DNA of 64,000 nucleotides from the NCBI RefSeq assembly GCF_900660705.1, contig NZ_LR215043.1, forward strand, positions 248,001 through 312,000, in the 5' to 3' direction. Under the pieces are notes generated by a model. It had not been told where the DNA came from, did not search any database, and was given only the letters and a program-made list of their open reading frames with translations. The position numbers were made by a program, and so were the translations under genes. The first letter of the stretch is position 1. Each line of letters starts with the position of its first letter. The stretch comes from Mycoplasmopsis columbinasalis. GTDB lineage: Bacteria > Bacillota_I > Bacilli_A > Mycoplasmatales > Metamycoplasmataceae. This document shows, piece by piece, positions 37,843-52,231 of the stretch.

Positions 37843-39978
37843 ATGCTTGATACACGAACTGTTTTAACTGTAATAAAAAAAAATCCTGGAATTTCCTATC
37901 TTGAATTAGCTCAGAAAAAACTTAGAATTCCAAGTCGTAAGAATTGAGAATTAACCCAAATTTTAAATGAATTAAAATCAAAATCATTAATCACAGAGAA
38001 CAAAAGAGATAGTTTTTGTTCTATTTCTTTTCAAAAAACCATTCAAGGTACGTTTCGTTTAGCTCAAGAAGGCAAGTTTGGTTTTATTGAAGTTGAAAAT
38101 GAAACTGAAACTGAAAGTTATTTTGTGCCTAAAGTAGAATTCAATGGCGGAATTAACGGTGATGTGGTTGATGGCGAAATTTACTTAATTGAAGATGGTG
38201 CTAACTTAACTTTTGCGCGCATAAAAAAAGTTGTTGAACGCAAGAAAAAAACTTTAACCGGAGTGGTAATTTGACCTAAAATGGGACCACCAATTTTTAA
38301 TCCAATTAACAAACTTTACAACACTTTTAAACTCAAAATTCAGGGTTCTGATGTTCCAATTAAAAATAATGATGTGGTGTTAGCTGAATTTGTTAATCAA
38401 CCTAAAGACAAAAACAAAGGTTTGTATCTAATTCAGGTTAAAAAAGCAATCACTAACACAAATGACAAAATGTGTTATGTCAAAGCTTACATTACTGAAC
38501 AAAACGTACCAGAATACTTTCCAGCCGAAGTGCTTAATGAAGCCCAAAACATTCCAGACTCAATTGAAAACGAACCAACGCAAAACAGAATAGATTTTCG
38601 TAATGAATTAATTGTTACTATTGATGGTAATGACACCAAAGATTTTGACGATGCTATTAATGTTAAAAAGTTGCCAAACGGAAACTATGAATTAGGAGTA
38701 CATATTGCTGATGTTTCATACTATGTACGCGAAAAGAGTCAAATTGATCTTGAAGCATTAAAAAGAGGTACATCAATTTACTTAATGGATCGTGTCATTC
38801 CTATGTTGCCAGAAAAATTATCGAATGGAATTTGTTCTTTAAATCCAAATGTTGATAGATTCACATTAAGTGCCGTGATGGTAATTGATCCTCAAGGTAA
38901 CACTTTGGAAACAAAACTTTCACAAAGTATTATTAATTCAAAGTATCGTTTAACTTATGATCGAGTTAATGAATATATCAATGATGGCAAGAAATTCGAA
39001 GACGAAAAACTTAATGCAATGTTGGATGATGCCATTGAACTTTCTAAAATTGTACGCAAATTCAAAGAAGATGAAGGTTATGTCAATTTTGATATTAAAG
39101 AACCTAATTTGATTTTGAATGAAGATGGTACTGTCAAAGACATTCGAGTCAGTGAGAGTGGTTTTTCAGAAAAACTAATTGAAGACTTTATGGTGCGTGC
39201 AAACGAAGCTGTGGCTTTTGAATTAACTAAATTAAAATTCCCAGCACTTTATCGTGTTCACGAAAAACCAAGTGAAGAAAAATTAGATTACTTTTTAAAT
39301 GTTTTAGACGAACTTAATATTAAGGTTGATTTCGACAGAAATAATGTCACACCAAAAACATTTCAAAAAGTTGTGAATGACATAAAAATGATCAGAGACG
39401 ATCAATTTCTAGAATTACTATTTTTGCGAACAATGTCAAAAGCTTTGTATGATCCAAACAATATTGGTCACTTTGGTTTGGCAAGCAAATTCTATTGTCA
39501 CTTTACCAGTCCTATTCGTCGCTACCCCGACTTGATTATTCACCGCATTTTAAGAGATTTGGTTTTTGGCGAAAACCACTATAATAAGGACTTAATCGCT
39601 GAATCATTGCCAAAAATCGCCGCTCAAAATTCTTCATCAGAACAGCAAGCAATTCAAATCGAACGTGACACAAATGATCTTAAATATGCAGAGTATTGAC
39701 AAAACAAAATTGGACAAACTTTCAGAGCTCAAATTGTGAGCATAGTTGCTTTCGGTATGTTTGTAGAATTTGAAAACAAAACTGAAGCGCTCGTTCATAT
39801 TTCAAATATGTGCGACGAAAAATATGAAGCTAATGAACTCAAAACTGAACTAATTGCTGAAGATAACAAAAAATTTAAACTCGGCGATTTTGTTGATGTA
39901 ATAATTACCAACGCAGACATTATTAGTGGCAAAGTTGATGCAATGTTAGCAAATTGTGAAAATAAAACTATAGCATAG
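37843..39978 (+). CDS. rnr: Ribonuclease R (RNase II/R family 3'-5' exoribonuclease)
   Basis: 711 residues. It degrades structured RNA from the 3' end. An N-terminal winged-helix-like part (ISYLELAQKKLRIP) and cold-shock domains lead into the RNB catalytic domain: TIDGNDTKDFDDAINV with the metal Asp residues, GVHIADVSYYV, LSNGICSLNP and HFTSPIRRYPDLIIHR. An S1 domain closes the protein (VSIVAFGMFVEFEN, ALVHISNM). ATG at 37843 is 3 bases after secG. Trp codons are TGA. Confidence 0.97.
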
Positions 39979-39984
39979 ATATAT

Positions 39985-42325
<2,341 letters not shown>

Positions 42326-42326
<1 letters not shown>

Positions 42327-42610
42327 TGATTTATCTTGTTATTAAAAATTTGAAAATCAAAGAAGACGTTAAAGCAAATTTTGATACAAATTTTGAAGTT
42401 TTTCTTAAAAACCTCAAAAAACAACCACTCAATCTTTCAGCAGATGCGATTTGAAAAGACCCAACAAATGCTGTTTTAGTCGAAAGATGAAGCACTAAAA
42501 AAGCTTATGATGACTATCTAGCTAGTGAAGAATTCAAAACCAACTGAAGCAAACTCACAAGTGATTGTATAAATAAACCTTTAGTACTTAAGCAAACTAC
42601 TACTAATTAA
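42326..42610 (+). CDS. Small antibiotic-biosynthesis-monooxygenase-like (ABM) protein
   Basis: 94 residues, visible only with TGA as Trp (three TGA codons). It starts at the ATG that overlaps the metG stop (TAATG). The sequence begins MIYLVIKNLKIKEDVKANFD and contains NAVLVERWSTKKAYDDYLAS. This is the ABM/dimeric ferredoxin-like pattern: an edge beta strand, a helix, then E.W.....Y..Y. Function is unknown; proteins of this fold include heme-degrading and quinone enzymes and many of unknown role. Confidence 0.75.
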
Positions 42611-42637
42611 ACCTTTGTCTAGCAAAGGTTTTTTTAT
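42609..42637 (+). terminator. Terminator of the secG-metG operon
   Basis: Nine-base arms AAACCTTTG and CAAAGGTTT with a 5-base loop and a run of T bases, starting at the stop codon of the last gene. Confidence 0.85.
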
Positions 42638-42661
42638 TCTAATTTGTGTTTTTGAACAAAG

Positions 42662-42697
42662 AAAAAACATAACTTAGTTGGACTAAGTTATGTTTAA
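42662..42697 (-). terminator. Terminator of rnj
   Basis: Thirteen-base perfect arms (42665-42677 and 42683-42695) with a 5-base loop. On the minus strand it is followed by six T bases, 32 bases past the rnj stop. Confidence 0.85.
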
Positions 42698-42728
42698 TTT
42701 AATCCTATGTTATAGGAATATTTGCAAA

Positions 42729-44588
42729 CTATTCTTCATCTTCTTCGTCGTGAATATCTTCAGAAATTTCGTCAATAGAACCAAAAATTTCGCTTTTAAC
42801 TTGTTTGAGCATTTTGTAAACTTCTGCAGCTTCTTCGTCGTTGACATTTTCTTTGTTTTTATTAGTGCCACGACTAAATTGAATTTTGGTGTTAGCAAAT
42901 TCATCATCTAAATCTTCATTTAGAAACACAATAGTCGGAATAATTATTGGTCTACGGCGTTTTTCTTTATAGAAAAAGTTTTCTAAACGCTCAGTAATTA
43001 ATTGTTTTAATTCACTTAAAGACCAATTTGGTGTATTTTTAACGTAATAAAGTGCTGCACCGTGGGCGATTCTTTTAGCTTCGTTAACAATTTTTAATGA
43101 ATTTTTAACAAAGAAACTGCCACGACTAATAATTGTTGAACGTCCTGGAATATCGTTATTCTTCCGGTCAATTACAATTAAGACGTTAACAAAACCCGAT
43201 TCACCAAGTTTTGCTCTTTCACGTACGATGCTAGAATTTAGGTTTAAAGTGTTAAAACCATCAATATAAATTGGGCCGAAATTAATCTTTTCGTTTGTTT
43301 TATATACTTTGTGATTTTCTAAATGATAAACACAACCAAGTTCAGGAATAATGATATTTTTTGGATTCACGCCATTACGCACAGCGCTTTGACCGTGCAC
43401 CATACACATTCGATATTCCCCGTGGTAAGGTAAAAAGTATTTTGGACGGGTTAGTTGAAAAATTTTGTCATGCTCGTGTTTGTAAGCGTGCCCAGATGTA
43501 TGCAAGTAACCGTCAACACCATTTTCTTTAATAATTGCGCCTAATTTAGCTAAACGATTGACCAATAACTCGATCACTATTCTGTTACCAGGAATTGGTG
43601 ATGATGAAAAGATAACCATATCACCTTTTTCAATCCGCACAGTTGCATGTTTACCGTAACTCATTCTTGAAAGCGCCGCTAGTTGTTCACCTTGGGAACC
43701 AGTGGTTAAGATGACTAATTTATTGCTTGGTACATTTGGTAAATCTCTTTTTTCCACAAATACATCATTTGGCACATTGATGTAGCCAAGTTTACGCCCG
43801 ATTTTAACACCTTGCACCATCGAACGACCAAAGGTGATTACTTTTTTCTTGAGTTTAGCTGCTAATTCAATGATAACTTTTACCCTGGTAAGATTTGACG
43901 CAAACGCAGTGACAATGGTCTTTTTAGTTGCTTGACGCATATATTTTTCAATATCAATGAGAATGTCACTTTCACTTGGCGAATGCATTGGGTGCATTGC
44001 GTTAGTCGAATCACTTAATAAAATGTCAAGACCTTCTTTACCCATTTGGTCGAGTTTGGCAAAGTCAGTAAAATATTGTCCAATTGGGTTATAGTCAAAT
44101 CTAAAGTCACCAGTGCACATTAACGAACCATTTGGTGTGGTAATGCGAATTCCAAAAGCGTCCGGAATTGAGTGTTGAGCTGTTCAAAAGTCTACGGTAC
44201 AATTGCCAAATTTAAACACAGAATCTTTTTCAATTTCAATAAATTCAATTTTTTTAGTGTCAATTTTGTGTTCATCAAATTTTGCTTTAAAGTATTGAAT
44301 TGCAATTCGAGGCGCAAAAATCTTTTTGAGTGGCACTTGTTTAAGCAAGTACACCACGCCCCCAATGTGGTCTTCGTGTCCGTGGGTGATGAACAAACCT
44401 TCAATGTTTTGGTATCTTTCAAGTAAATATTGGTAATCAGGAATGATGCCACGAATTCCTGTTGTGGCAATGTCGGCAAATTTTATTCCGGCGTCAATGA
44501 TAAAAATATGATTTTCATGTTCTACCAACAAAGTAGATTTACCAATTTCCTGCACACCACCAATCGGAATCAATCTTGTTGGTGTCAT
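42729..44588 (-). CDS. rnj: Ribonuclease J
   Basis: 619 residues. RNase J is a metallo-beta-lactamase/beta-CASP nuclease with endonuclease and 5'-3' exonuclease activity, central to mRNA decay where RNase E is absent. Metal motif THGHEDHIGG is at 68-77; AQHSIPDAFG, CTGDFRFDY, DSTNAMHP and SGHAYKHEHD follow, with the beta-CASP TTGSQGEQLAALSRM. The C-terminus ends in an acidic tail (DISEDIHDEEDEE). TGA Trp at 44184. The gene is monocistronic. Confidence 0.96.
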
Positions 44589-44734
44589 ATCTTCCTTTCC
44601 GTGTTTAATTAAGATAATTATTAAAGATTATTATAGTTAAGAAAATAAAGCAAAAGAATATGCACTTAATTTTAAAGCAAAAACTGCGGTTTGAGTGCGT
44701 TAATTTAATAATCGGGTTAAAAACTAATTTTAAG

Positions 44735-44740
44735 TATAAT
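44735..44740 (+). promoter_or_regulatory. Putative -10 element for hprK-lgt
   Basis: Exact TATAAT, 26 bases before the hprK ATG; the predicted leader is under 25 bases and has no strong ribosome-binding site. Confidence 0.5.
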
Positions 44741-44766
44741 ATATTTTATTTTTAATACAGGTTGTT

Positions 44767-45699
44767 ATGGATCAAAAGAAAATTAATGTTAAACGGCTAC
44801 TAGACAAGTTTGAACTCACCCTCAGTAATCGAGCTACTGACTTAAATTATAAAGATATTTTAGCTCCAGCGGTTAAACAAATTGGACTAGAACTCGCCGG
44901 CATTGAAGTTACAAAATCTTACCACGACAATGTTATTTGTTGAGGTGAAAGCGAAAATAACTATTTTATAGGCTTAGGTGAAAAACAAGCAAAAGAAATT
45001 ATTGCTCGGATTCTCAAAAAACAACCACCGCTCTTAATTTTGTCGCGTGGAGTTAAAGAACAAGTTTTTAACTGAATTATTACGTTAGCTGACTCCTACA
45101 AAGTACCTGTATATTGAAGCAAAAATAGCACCAACACAATTATAGTGACTATTGGTACGTACCTCAACGATTTTTTCTCACCTGAAGTGCAAGTTCATGG
45201 TTGCTTAATCACCCTTGGTGGCACTGGTGTGCTGATCACCGGTAAAAGTGGTGTTGGTAAGAGTGAAGCAACCTTAGAATTAATTCAAAAAGGACACGTT
45301 TTTATTAGTGATGACGCTGTCTTAATTCGTCACATTGGCTCAAATTTTTATGGTATTGCCCCTGAACTCACACGGAATTTTCTTGAAGTGAGAGGACTTG
45401 GACTTATTGACATCAAGTATACTTATGGTATTAAATCGATTGCTGAAGGTGCTGTGATTGATTTAGTTGTGGAATTAGTACAAGCCAATGAAGAAAATGT
45501 AATTTTTGATCGTTTAGGTACTGATAATTTACGTTATGAAATTTTGGATGGTTCTTTACCACTAATTCGCATTCCAGTCAAAAACGGTTTTTCTTCAGGA
45601 ACCTTAATTGAAGCAGCCGTAAGTACTTTTCTTGCTCGGAAAGATGGTGTGTCAGTACTGGAACAAATTATTTCTCGAAAGGAGCTCGTCAATGGCTAA
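44767..45699 (+). CDS. hprK: HPr kinase/phosphorylase
   Basis: 310 residues. It phosphorylates HPr at Ser46 and reverses this, linking PTS sugar uptake to regulation. Walker A GKSGVGKSEA sits in the C-terminal half, preceded by the capping VQVHGCLITLGGTGVLITG, and the family signature EVRGLGLIDIKYTYG is intact. SDDAV and RIPV segments follow. Trp codons are TGA. The lgt ATG overlaps the hprK stop, an arrangement conserved in Firmicutes (hprK-lgt). Confidence 0.97.
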
Positions 45700-46711
45700 T
45701 CAAGCAATTTGAACACCCGAAGTTGCCTACGCGGCTGGTTCAGGTGGTATTCTCTTTAGCGTTGGTAGTTTTGAAGTGAGAGTGTACTCACTCACGATGT
45801 TGTTAGGGATTTTAGCATCAATTCTTACCATTTTTATCTTCTGAAAACGCCAAAAATATAAAATTGAACACTTAATGGTACTCATTTTAATTACCATTCC
45901 ACTTGCCCTTATTGGTGCTCGGTTGTGAGACTTAGTGGAAGAAGCCTTGTACAAGCGTGACACCTTTGACTTTAGTAGGTGGTATGCCATCTGGGAAGGT
46001 GGTTTGAGTATTCAAGGTGGCGTGGTCTTTGCCTTTATTGGTGATTTCATTTATGTTTATGTCAAACGTCGTGAACTCGATATTCGCAAAGTAGCCTCAA
46101 TTATTATTCCTTGCATACTAATTGGACAAGTCATTGGTCGTTGAGGTAACTATGCAAACCACGAACTTTACGGTAAAGTAGACTTTAGCGGTGCCAGTGT
46201 GTTAGCCTTTGGTAAAACTTTTGCTGCTAGCATGTATATTAGTGACTCAGTTTCAGAAGCAATGGGTGTGATTGGACTTTATAGATATCCACTCTTCCTT
46301 TACGAAGCAATCGCTAACTTAGTTGGTTACTTAGTAATTGTGTGAATTTTTAACTTACTTGGTACTTTCAAACCTGGTTCTACAGCTGCACTCTACTTCA
46401 TTTGGTATGGTTTAGTGAGAATGGCAATGGAACCATTACGTGAAAATGCATACGCGATTTATTCGATTGCAGCAATTTTATTCATTATTGCGGGCACGCT
46501 TGCGTTTATTTTCTTCGAATTTGTCAACAACGTGCACTATGTCAAAGTCAAAAGAGGACGTTGAACTGATCATGAATACGCACATCCAGAAAAATACGCA
46601 GCTTGAATTAATCGTACAACCATCAAAGTTTTAGGCACTAGATTTGCGGACTTGTTTCGTAAAGCACCTAACAAAAAATGACAAAAATCACAAGCTACAC
46701 AAAGTGCTTAA
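45692..46711 (+). CDS. lgt: Prolipoprotein diacylglyceryl transferase
   Basis: 339 residues with about seven membrane segments. Lgt attaches diacylglycerol to the lipobox cysteine of prolipoproteins. Motifs: ALIGARLWDLVEE, GGLSIQGGVVFAF, the signature IGQVIGRWGNYANHELYG, and RYPLFLYEAIANL with the conserved Tyr/Glu. A basic C-terminal extension follows the last helix. It starts 7 bases before the hprK stop after an AAAGGAG site. Trp is TGA and TGG. Confidence 0.96.
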
Positions 46712-46748
46712 AAAGCAAAAATATCATTTTTTAACGTTTAAAACATTC

Positions 46749-46774
46749 AAAATGGCACTTTTTGCCATTTTTTT
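46749..46774 (+). terminator. Terminator of hprK-lgt
   Basis: Eight-base arms AAATGGCA and TGCCATTT with a T-rich tail, 38 bases after the lgt stop. Confidence 0.8.
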
Positions 46775-46797
46775 ATTTTTCCAGACTTAAAAAAACA

Positions 46798-46803
46798 TAT
46801 AAT
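46798..46803 (+). promoter_or_regulatory. Putative -10 element for trxB
   Basis: Exact TATAAT, 41 bases before the trxB ATG, immediately after the lgt terminator. GGGGG lies ten bases before the start as a weak ribosome-binding site. Confidence 0.5.
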
Positions 46804-46844
46804 ATTTCCAACTGAATACTTAACAAAAATGGGGGTAACAAACA

Positions 46845-47768
46845 ATGCTTTATGATGTACTTTATGATGTTGTAATAATTGGATCAGGGCCAGGAGGACT
46901 TAACGCTGCGCTTTATGCTTCACGTGCAGGTTTACGTACTGCGGTAATTGAAAAGGCTGCACCAGGCGGTAAAATGGTGCAAACATCAAAAATTGAAAAC
47001 TGATTAGGTTTTGAAACTGTTGAAGGTTATGACTTAGCACTAAAAATGTTTGAACACGCCAAAGCCTTTGGGGCTGATGACGTTTTCGGTGAAGTCAACA
47101 AAATTAACAAATTGGACAATGGTCAATTTACCATTGAATTAGCTAATGGTGCTGTAGTGAAAAGTCATTTCGTGATTATTGCTACTGGTATGGTGCACCG
47201 CGAACCAACTTTCATTAAAAATTATGAAAAATTTAAGATGGGGGGCATTAGTTTCTGTTCAACCTGCGATGGTCCTTTATACAAAGACAAAGTTGTTTTA
47301 ACACTTGGTGGTGGTAATAGCGCAGTTGAAGAATCAACTTACCTTGCTAAACTAGCAAAAAAAGTTTATTTAGTAGTCAAAGATGACCACTTTATTGCTG
47401 AAGCTAAATTAGTTGAAGACTTAGGTAAGTTACCAAATGTTGAAATTTTTATGTCATCGCAAATTAAAGAACTTAAAGGTGAAAGAGTAATCGCATCAGC
47501 AATTATTGACCACCAAGGTAAGGAACTCGAATTAGCTGTTGATGGTTTCTTCCCATTCATTGGTTTTATTCCAAGCAATAAAACTTTTGCACATTTAAAC
47601 ATTACAAACGACAGAGGTTTTATTATAACTAATGATGATATGGAAACTAGTGTACCTGGACTCTTTGCAGTCGGTGACATTCGTGAGAAAAAAGTTCGCC
47701 AAATTGTCACAGCTGCTTCTGATGGCGCAATTGCAGCTAAAACCATTTCAGATAAAATTTCTCACTAG
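46845..47768 (+). CDS. trxB: Thioredoxin reductase
   Basis: 307 residues. It uses FAD and NADPH to reduce thioredoxin, the main thiol defence in mollicutes. FAD motif [19 protein letters not shown] is at the N-terminus; the redox-active CSTCD (family consensus CATC) lies in [12 protein letters not shown]; the NADPH motif is [11 protein letters not shown]; and the final FAD motif [14 protein letters not shown] is near the end. No partner thioredoxin gene is in view. Confidence 0.96.
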
Positions 47769-47800
47769 AAAAAACGCGGTCGGGCGACTGTGTTTTTTAT
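47769..47800 (+). terminator. Terminator of trxB
   Basis: Arms ACGCGGTC and GACTGTGT (two G-U pairs) around a 4-base loop, followed by TTTTTT. It begins next to the trxB stop and is unusually GC-rich for this genome. Confidence 0.75.
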
Positions 47801-47935
47801 TTTTTATTTGATTAAAAGATAGTGCAGCAAAATAAACACAAAAAAATCCACAAGAACTAAATAACTTAACAAACAACGCCAAATTTATTGTCGAAACTAT
47901 TTTTTTAAAAATAAAACATTCGTGTTTGAAATTAC

Positions 47936-47941
47936 TATAAT
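47936..47941 (+). promoter_or_regulatory. Putative -10 element, leaderless start for the gene at 47949
   Basis: TATAAT ends 7 bases before the ATG, so transcription should begin at or next to the start codon. The upstream GTG (47922) would place the promoter inside the coding region and is not used. Confidence 0.5.
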
Positions 47942-47948
47942 TTCTTTT

Positions 47949-48398
47949 ATGTCGAAACATAAAAAGAATTTTGATTACTTAATAAATGAACAAAAACCTT
48001 ATAGTACGAAATCATTACTTTATAACTTACTTAAGGAAGACGATAAGTTAAAAAAAGACTTTGAACTTTTTAATCACATCGTGCCAAACAATAATTTTAT
48101 TGATGATATTAACATTGATTTTGCTCAAGACATTAATCAAACTGTTTATGTTTCTGACTGAAAACCACTTGAAACACAACCGCTTGATAATTTAATAATT
48201 GAACTGGAAATGCTTCAAAAACAACCTGAACCAGAAAATTCATACGTAAATCTTTCATATGGTTCAAAATATTTCGATAACCTAATTGCCAAAATTGAAA
48301 AAGAAGAAGAATTAAATAAACAAAATTTAAAAACTTTACGTGAAGAAAGCAAAATCCCAACTCCTGAAGTAAAAATTCATCGTAAAGTTAAAATTTAA
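47949..48398 (+). CDS. Hypothetical protein upstream of an ABC exporter
   Basis: 149 residues, charged and soluble, with one TGA Trp. It begins MSKHKKNFDYLINEQK and contains acidic middle segments (NIDFAQDINQTVYVSDW) and a helical C-terminus rich in Lys and Glu (YFDNLIAKIEKEEELNKQNL) ending HRKVKI. No family recognised. It lies 12 bases ahead of the first ABC half-transporter and should share its transcript. Confidence 0.72.
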
Positions 48399-48410
48399 TA
48401 AAGGAAGACG

Positions 48411-50213
48411 ATGCTTAAAATTTTTAAGATGCTTTCTACTAAACTAAAATGATTTGCTGTTTTAACTGTTATTTTTTCTTGCATTCAGCCTTTTTTATCA
48501 ATGTATCTGCCTTCAATTGTGAAACAGTTAATCTCAATTTCAACTAATAGTGAAGTAAATAGTATCAATTTAATATTTTGAACCATTAAAACCAATGGTT
48601 ATAACCAAACTTTAACTTACTTAATCATTATTACTCTTAGTATTATTATTGTATTTATTGCAACATGATTTACTTCTAGTTATCTTAGTAAAAAATTTGG
48701 CATTTTAGCTGCTTACGAAATTAGGAAAATTCTTTTTAATCATTTAATTTATTTAAGTCAAAGTAACATCGAAAAATATACAAGTGGAACATTATTGACA
48801 CGTTTTACCAATGATATTAGCAAACTTCAAGATGGTTTAAGCACTATTTTTAGGGACTTTTTTGTCTCAATTTTATTGTGCGTTTGAGGTATTGTTTTCG
48901 CGGTTTTAACTAATATTTATTTTTCAATCACTCTTTTAGTTGTAATTCCTTTAACCATACTTGGTTCATTCTTTATTATTAAAAAACTCTTTCCTTTGTA
49001 TAGAAAAGAAAATTATTCGCTTGATGCTATTAATGATGTTGCTAAAGAAGATGTTAGTGCAATCACTTTAATTAAGTCATATAACTTGGAAAACACAAGA
49101 TATCAAAATTTTCTAGCAAAAGCCCAAAATAACTATAACATAGGGAAAAAAGCAAACTTACTTGGCGGGACTGCTTGACCATTAATCGATTTGATTAGTG
49201 CTTTGGGAACTTCACTTTTATTTATTATTGTTGGTTTCTTAATTAAAAATCAGATGACTGATGCACAAATGAATTTAGTTGGTAACATCTATCAATTTAC
49301 TAGCTATTTTGGTTCGGTTTCGGGCGCTGTTTCTTGAACTATGTTTGCAAGCAATCGTGTGGTGCGGGCTAAACCAACGGCGCAAAGATTCTTAGAAATC
49401 TTCAATGAACAACCTGCGATTCCAATGAACAAAGATGGCAAAATTGTTAATAATATTTCAATTACATTTGAAAATGTTAGTTTTGCTTATCCAACACAAG
49501 AGGCAAACAAAGTGCCGCGCCAAGTGTTAAAAAATCTTAGTTTCAAAATTCAAAGTGGACAGTCAATCGGAATTATTGGTAAAACAGGCAGTGGTAAAAG
49601 CACACTTATTAAACTCATTGCACGCGAATATGCTCTAGAACCGGGACAAGGCAGAATTCTCATTGATAACGTAGATTTAGCTGAAGTTAATTTGGATGAC
49701 TATTATTCAAAACTATCAATAATTTTGCAAAAATCAAAAGTTTTGAGCGGAACTATTCTCGAAAACATTACTTTTAGAAATTCACATTACACCGAAGCTG
49801 ATGTTCGCGAAGTTGTAGATATTGCTAATTGTGATTATATTTACGAATTTAAAGAACAATTTGATTATCCACTTGGACAAAAAGGCAAAAATTTGTCTGG
49901 AGGTCAACAACAACGTTTATCAATTACACAAGGTTTAAGTAAAAACCTTAAACTCTTTGTTTTAGATGATTCTTCATCCGCGCTTGATAATAAAACTGAT
50001 TTTGAAATTAGAAATAAATTAAGAAATTACTACAAAGACACGACAATGTTAATTATTGCCCAAAGAATTGGTTCAATTAAACATTGCGACAAAATTCTAA
50101 TTCTTGACCAAGGAGAATTAGTAGGTTTTGACACACATGAAAATTTACTTGCAAATAACCCTTATTATCAAAAAATCTATGAAAGTCAAAACAAAAAGGA
50201 GTTAAATGCGTAG
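48411..50213 (+). CDS. ABC exporter half-transporter with degenerate catalytic site
   Basis: 600 residues: six membrane helices (about residues 15-300) fused to an ATPase domain. Walker A is GKTGSGKST (390-398) and the signature LSGGQ (495-499) is canonical. But the Walker B reads LFVLDDSSSALD, so the catalytic Glu is Asp520, and the switch His of the H-loop is Gln551 (IIAQRIGSI). This matches the degenerate subunit of heterodimeric exporters (BmrCD, LmrCD, TM287/288 type). AAGGAAG precedes the ATG. It overlaps the partner gene by 8 bases. Likely substrates are drugs or lipids; not determined. Confidence 0.93.
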
Positions 50214-52044
50214 ACATCATTATCTCTTTAATTCTAAAAATGATTTGCATAAACTGAGTGTTAAAGACTTTTTTAGATTTTTACAAAGAATTAAATTTTC
50301 ACCATTAATGTGATTTGTTAGTATTACTGTTTCAATTTTGGTACCTGTAATTACTAATGGCGCTACTTACTTTGTCGGTTATATTATTGACTCACGATTT
50401 ACTCATATTGATTTTGTAAACTTCGACTACAAAACTTTTGCGATTTTAATTTTCTTGCTGAGTTTGATGTACATTTTGCATAAATGTCTCAAAATTGCTC
50501 AAAATCGAATTTTTTATAGTGCTGTGCTTAAACTTTCTTATGAACTATTATTAGAAAGCTACTTAAAAATTCAAAAAATGCCCATTTCATATTTTGACAG
50601 TAAGAAAACTGGTGACATTATGTCGTTGCTCACAAATGATATTGTCAACATTACACAAGCCTTATTGAATTTTTTCTCAGAAATGATCAATATCACGTTA
50701 GAGTTTACCTTTGTGTTTGTGTTAATGTTTATTTATTCACCAATTCTTGCTAGTGTGGCAATTGGTTTAATGTTAATTTCTTTGACGATTATGTATTTAA
50801 TCATTCGCAAAAATCAACGCTTCTTTATTCAACAACAATACGCTTTTGGTGATTTCCAAGGTTATTTAGAAGAGGTTTTTGACGCTTTTGCTTTAATCCG
50901 TTTAACAAAACAACAAGAGAAAATCTCGAAGAATTTTGATGCTTATAACAAAGCTTTAGTAAAACCAAATTTAAAAAGTGCTAAAAGAAATATTTTGACT
51001 TATCCATTGTCACAATTCATGAAGCACATTAACATTTTGATTATTATTGCGTTAGGTTCATACTTAATTCTCAATAACATCAATAGTGGTGGCATTCAGC
51101 AATTAACTCCAGGCCTTTTAGTTACTTTTACTATTTACATTAATAATGTAAGTAATACTATTATTCAAATTTTAGACTTAATCAGCAGTGTTCAACAAGG
51201 TTTGAGTAGCATTTATCGTTTACAACAATTACTCAATCAAAAGCTGCCTGTCAATCAAGATGAATTAAATGAATTAGACTATAAACAAGGGCTAGTGGAA
51301 TTTCGTGACGTTGCCTTTGGCTACAATGGCTCCACTACCGAACTTGCTGTAGAAAATATTAATTTTAAAATTTTACCAGGTCAAACTGTTGCTTTAGTCG
51401 GCCACACTGGTTCAGGTAAAACCACGATTGCTAAACTTTTAGCTAAATTCTATGTACCAACTAAAGGCCAAATTTTTATTGATGAACAAGAAGTTCAAAG
51501 CATTAAAGATGATTCTTGAAGAAAACACATCGATATGGTGTTACAAGATACTTACATTTTTAATGCTACGTTACGTGATAATTTGCGTCTTTTTAATGAA
51601 AATATTACTGATGAAGAAATTTACAATAAAGTAGATCAAATTACAGGCAGATCATTCATAGATCCAATGCCTCAACAATTAGATACTATGTTAGAATCAA
51701 ATGCTTCTAATTTAAGCCACGGGCAAAAACAGTTAATTTCTATCATTCGTTCTTTAATTTCTAATCATCCAATAACTATTTTGGACGAAGCTACAAGTAG
51801 TATTGACACAATAACGGAAGCACAAATTCAAAAAACAATGGACTTTTTAATCGAAAATCGTTCTTGTTTAATTATTGCGCACCGGCTTAGCACCATCGTG
51901 AATGCTGACTTAATTTTAGTTGTTGACCATGGCAAAATTATAGAAAGAGGAACACATTCAGAATTAATGGAATTGAATGGAAAATACGCACAACTCTATA
52001 AAATAGGGTTTAAGGAAACACTCTCAGAAAATGGTTCAAATTAA
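50206..52044 (+). CDS. ABC exporter half-transporter with intact catalytic site
   Basis: 612 residues, membrane domain then ATPase domain. Walker A GHTGSGKTT (399-407), Walker B TILDEATSSID with catalytic Glu528 and H-loop IIAHRLSTI with His559 are canonical, but the signature is LSHGQ (503-507) instead of LSGGQ. The upstream partner has the reverse pattern. Paired, they give one consensus and one degenerate ATP site. TGA Trp codons. The two overlap by 8 bases, indicating equal synthesis. Confidence 0.94.
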
Positions 52045-52086
52045 AATTCGTTTGTGTAAATTAGCATCATAAAAGTAATACCCCTT

Positions 52087-52116
52087 AAAAATGCCACTTG
52101 TTAAGTTGGCATTTTT
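52087..52116 (+). terminator. Terminator of the ABC exporter operon
   Basis: Arms AAAAATGCCACTT and AAGTTGGCATTTTT (one bulge) with a three-base loop and a T run, 42 bases after the stop. The remaining gap to 52231 is AT-rich with nothing else I can support. Confidence 0.8.
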
Positions 52117-52231
52117 TAATAAAAAAAATAACAATTGACTTTTTCAATTGTTACTAAATTAATAAAAAAATATTAAATTGTTTTTATATAACCCTATAAA
52201 TAAGAGTTAAACAAAAAGCTGTCTGCAAAAT

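Noticed and set aside
42690-42911. Plus-strand Phe-rich ORF opposite the end of rnj
   Set aside because: It is the complement of the acidic, Lys-rich C-terminal coding of RNase J and overlaps its terminator.
47922-47948. Upstream GTG start for the gene at 47949
   Set aside because: It would place a perfect TATAAT inside the coding sequence; the ATG at 47949 fits a leaderless promoter.
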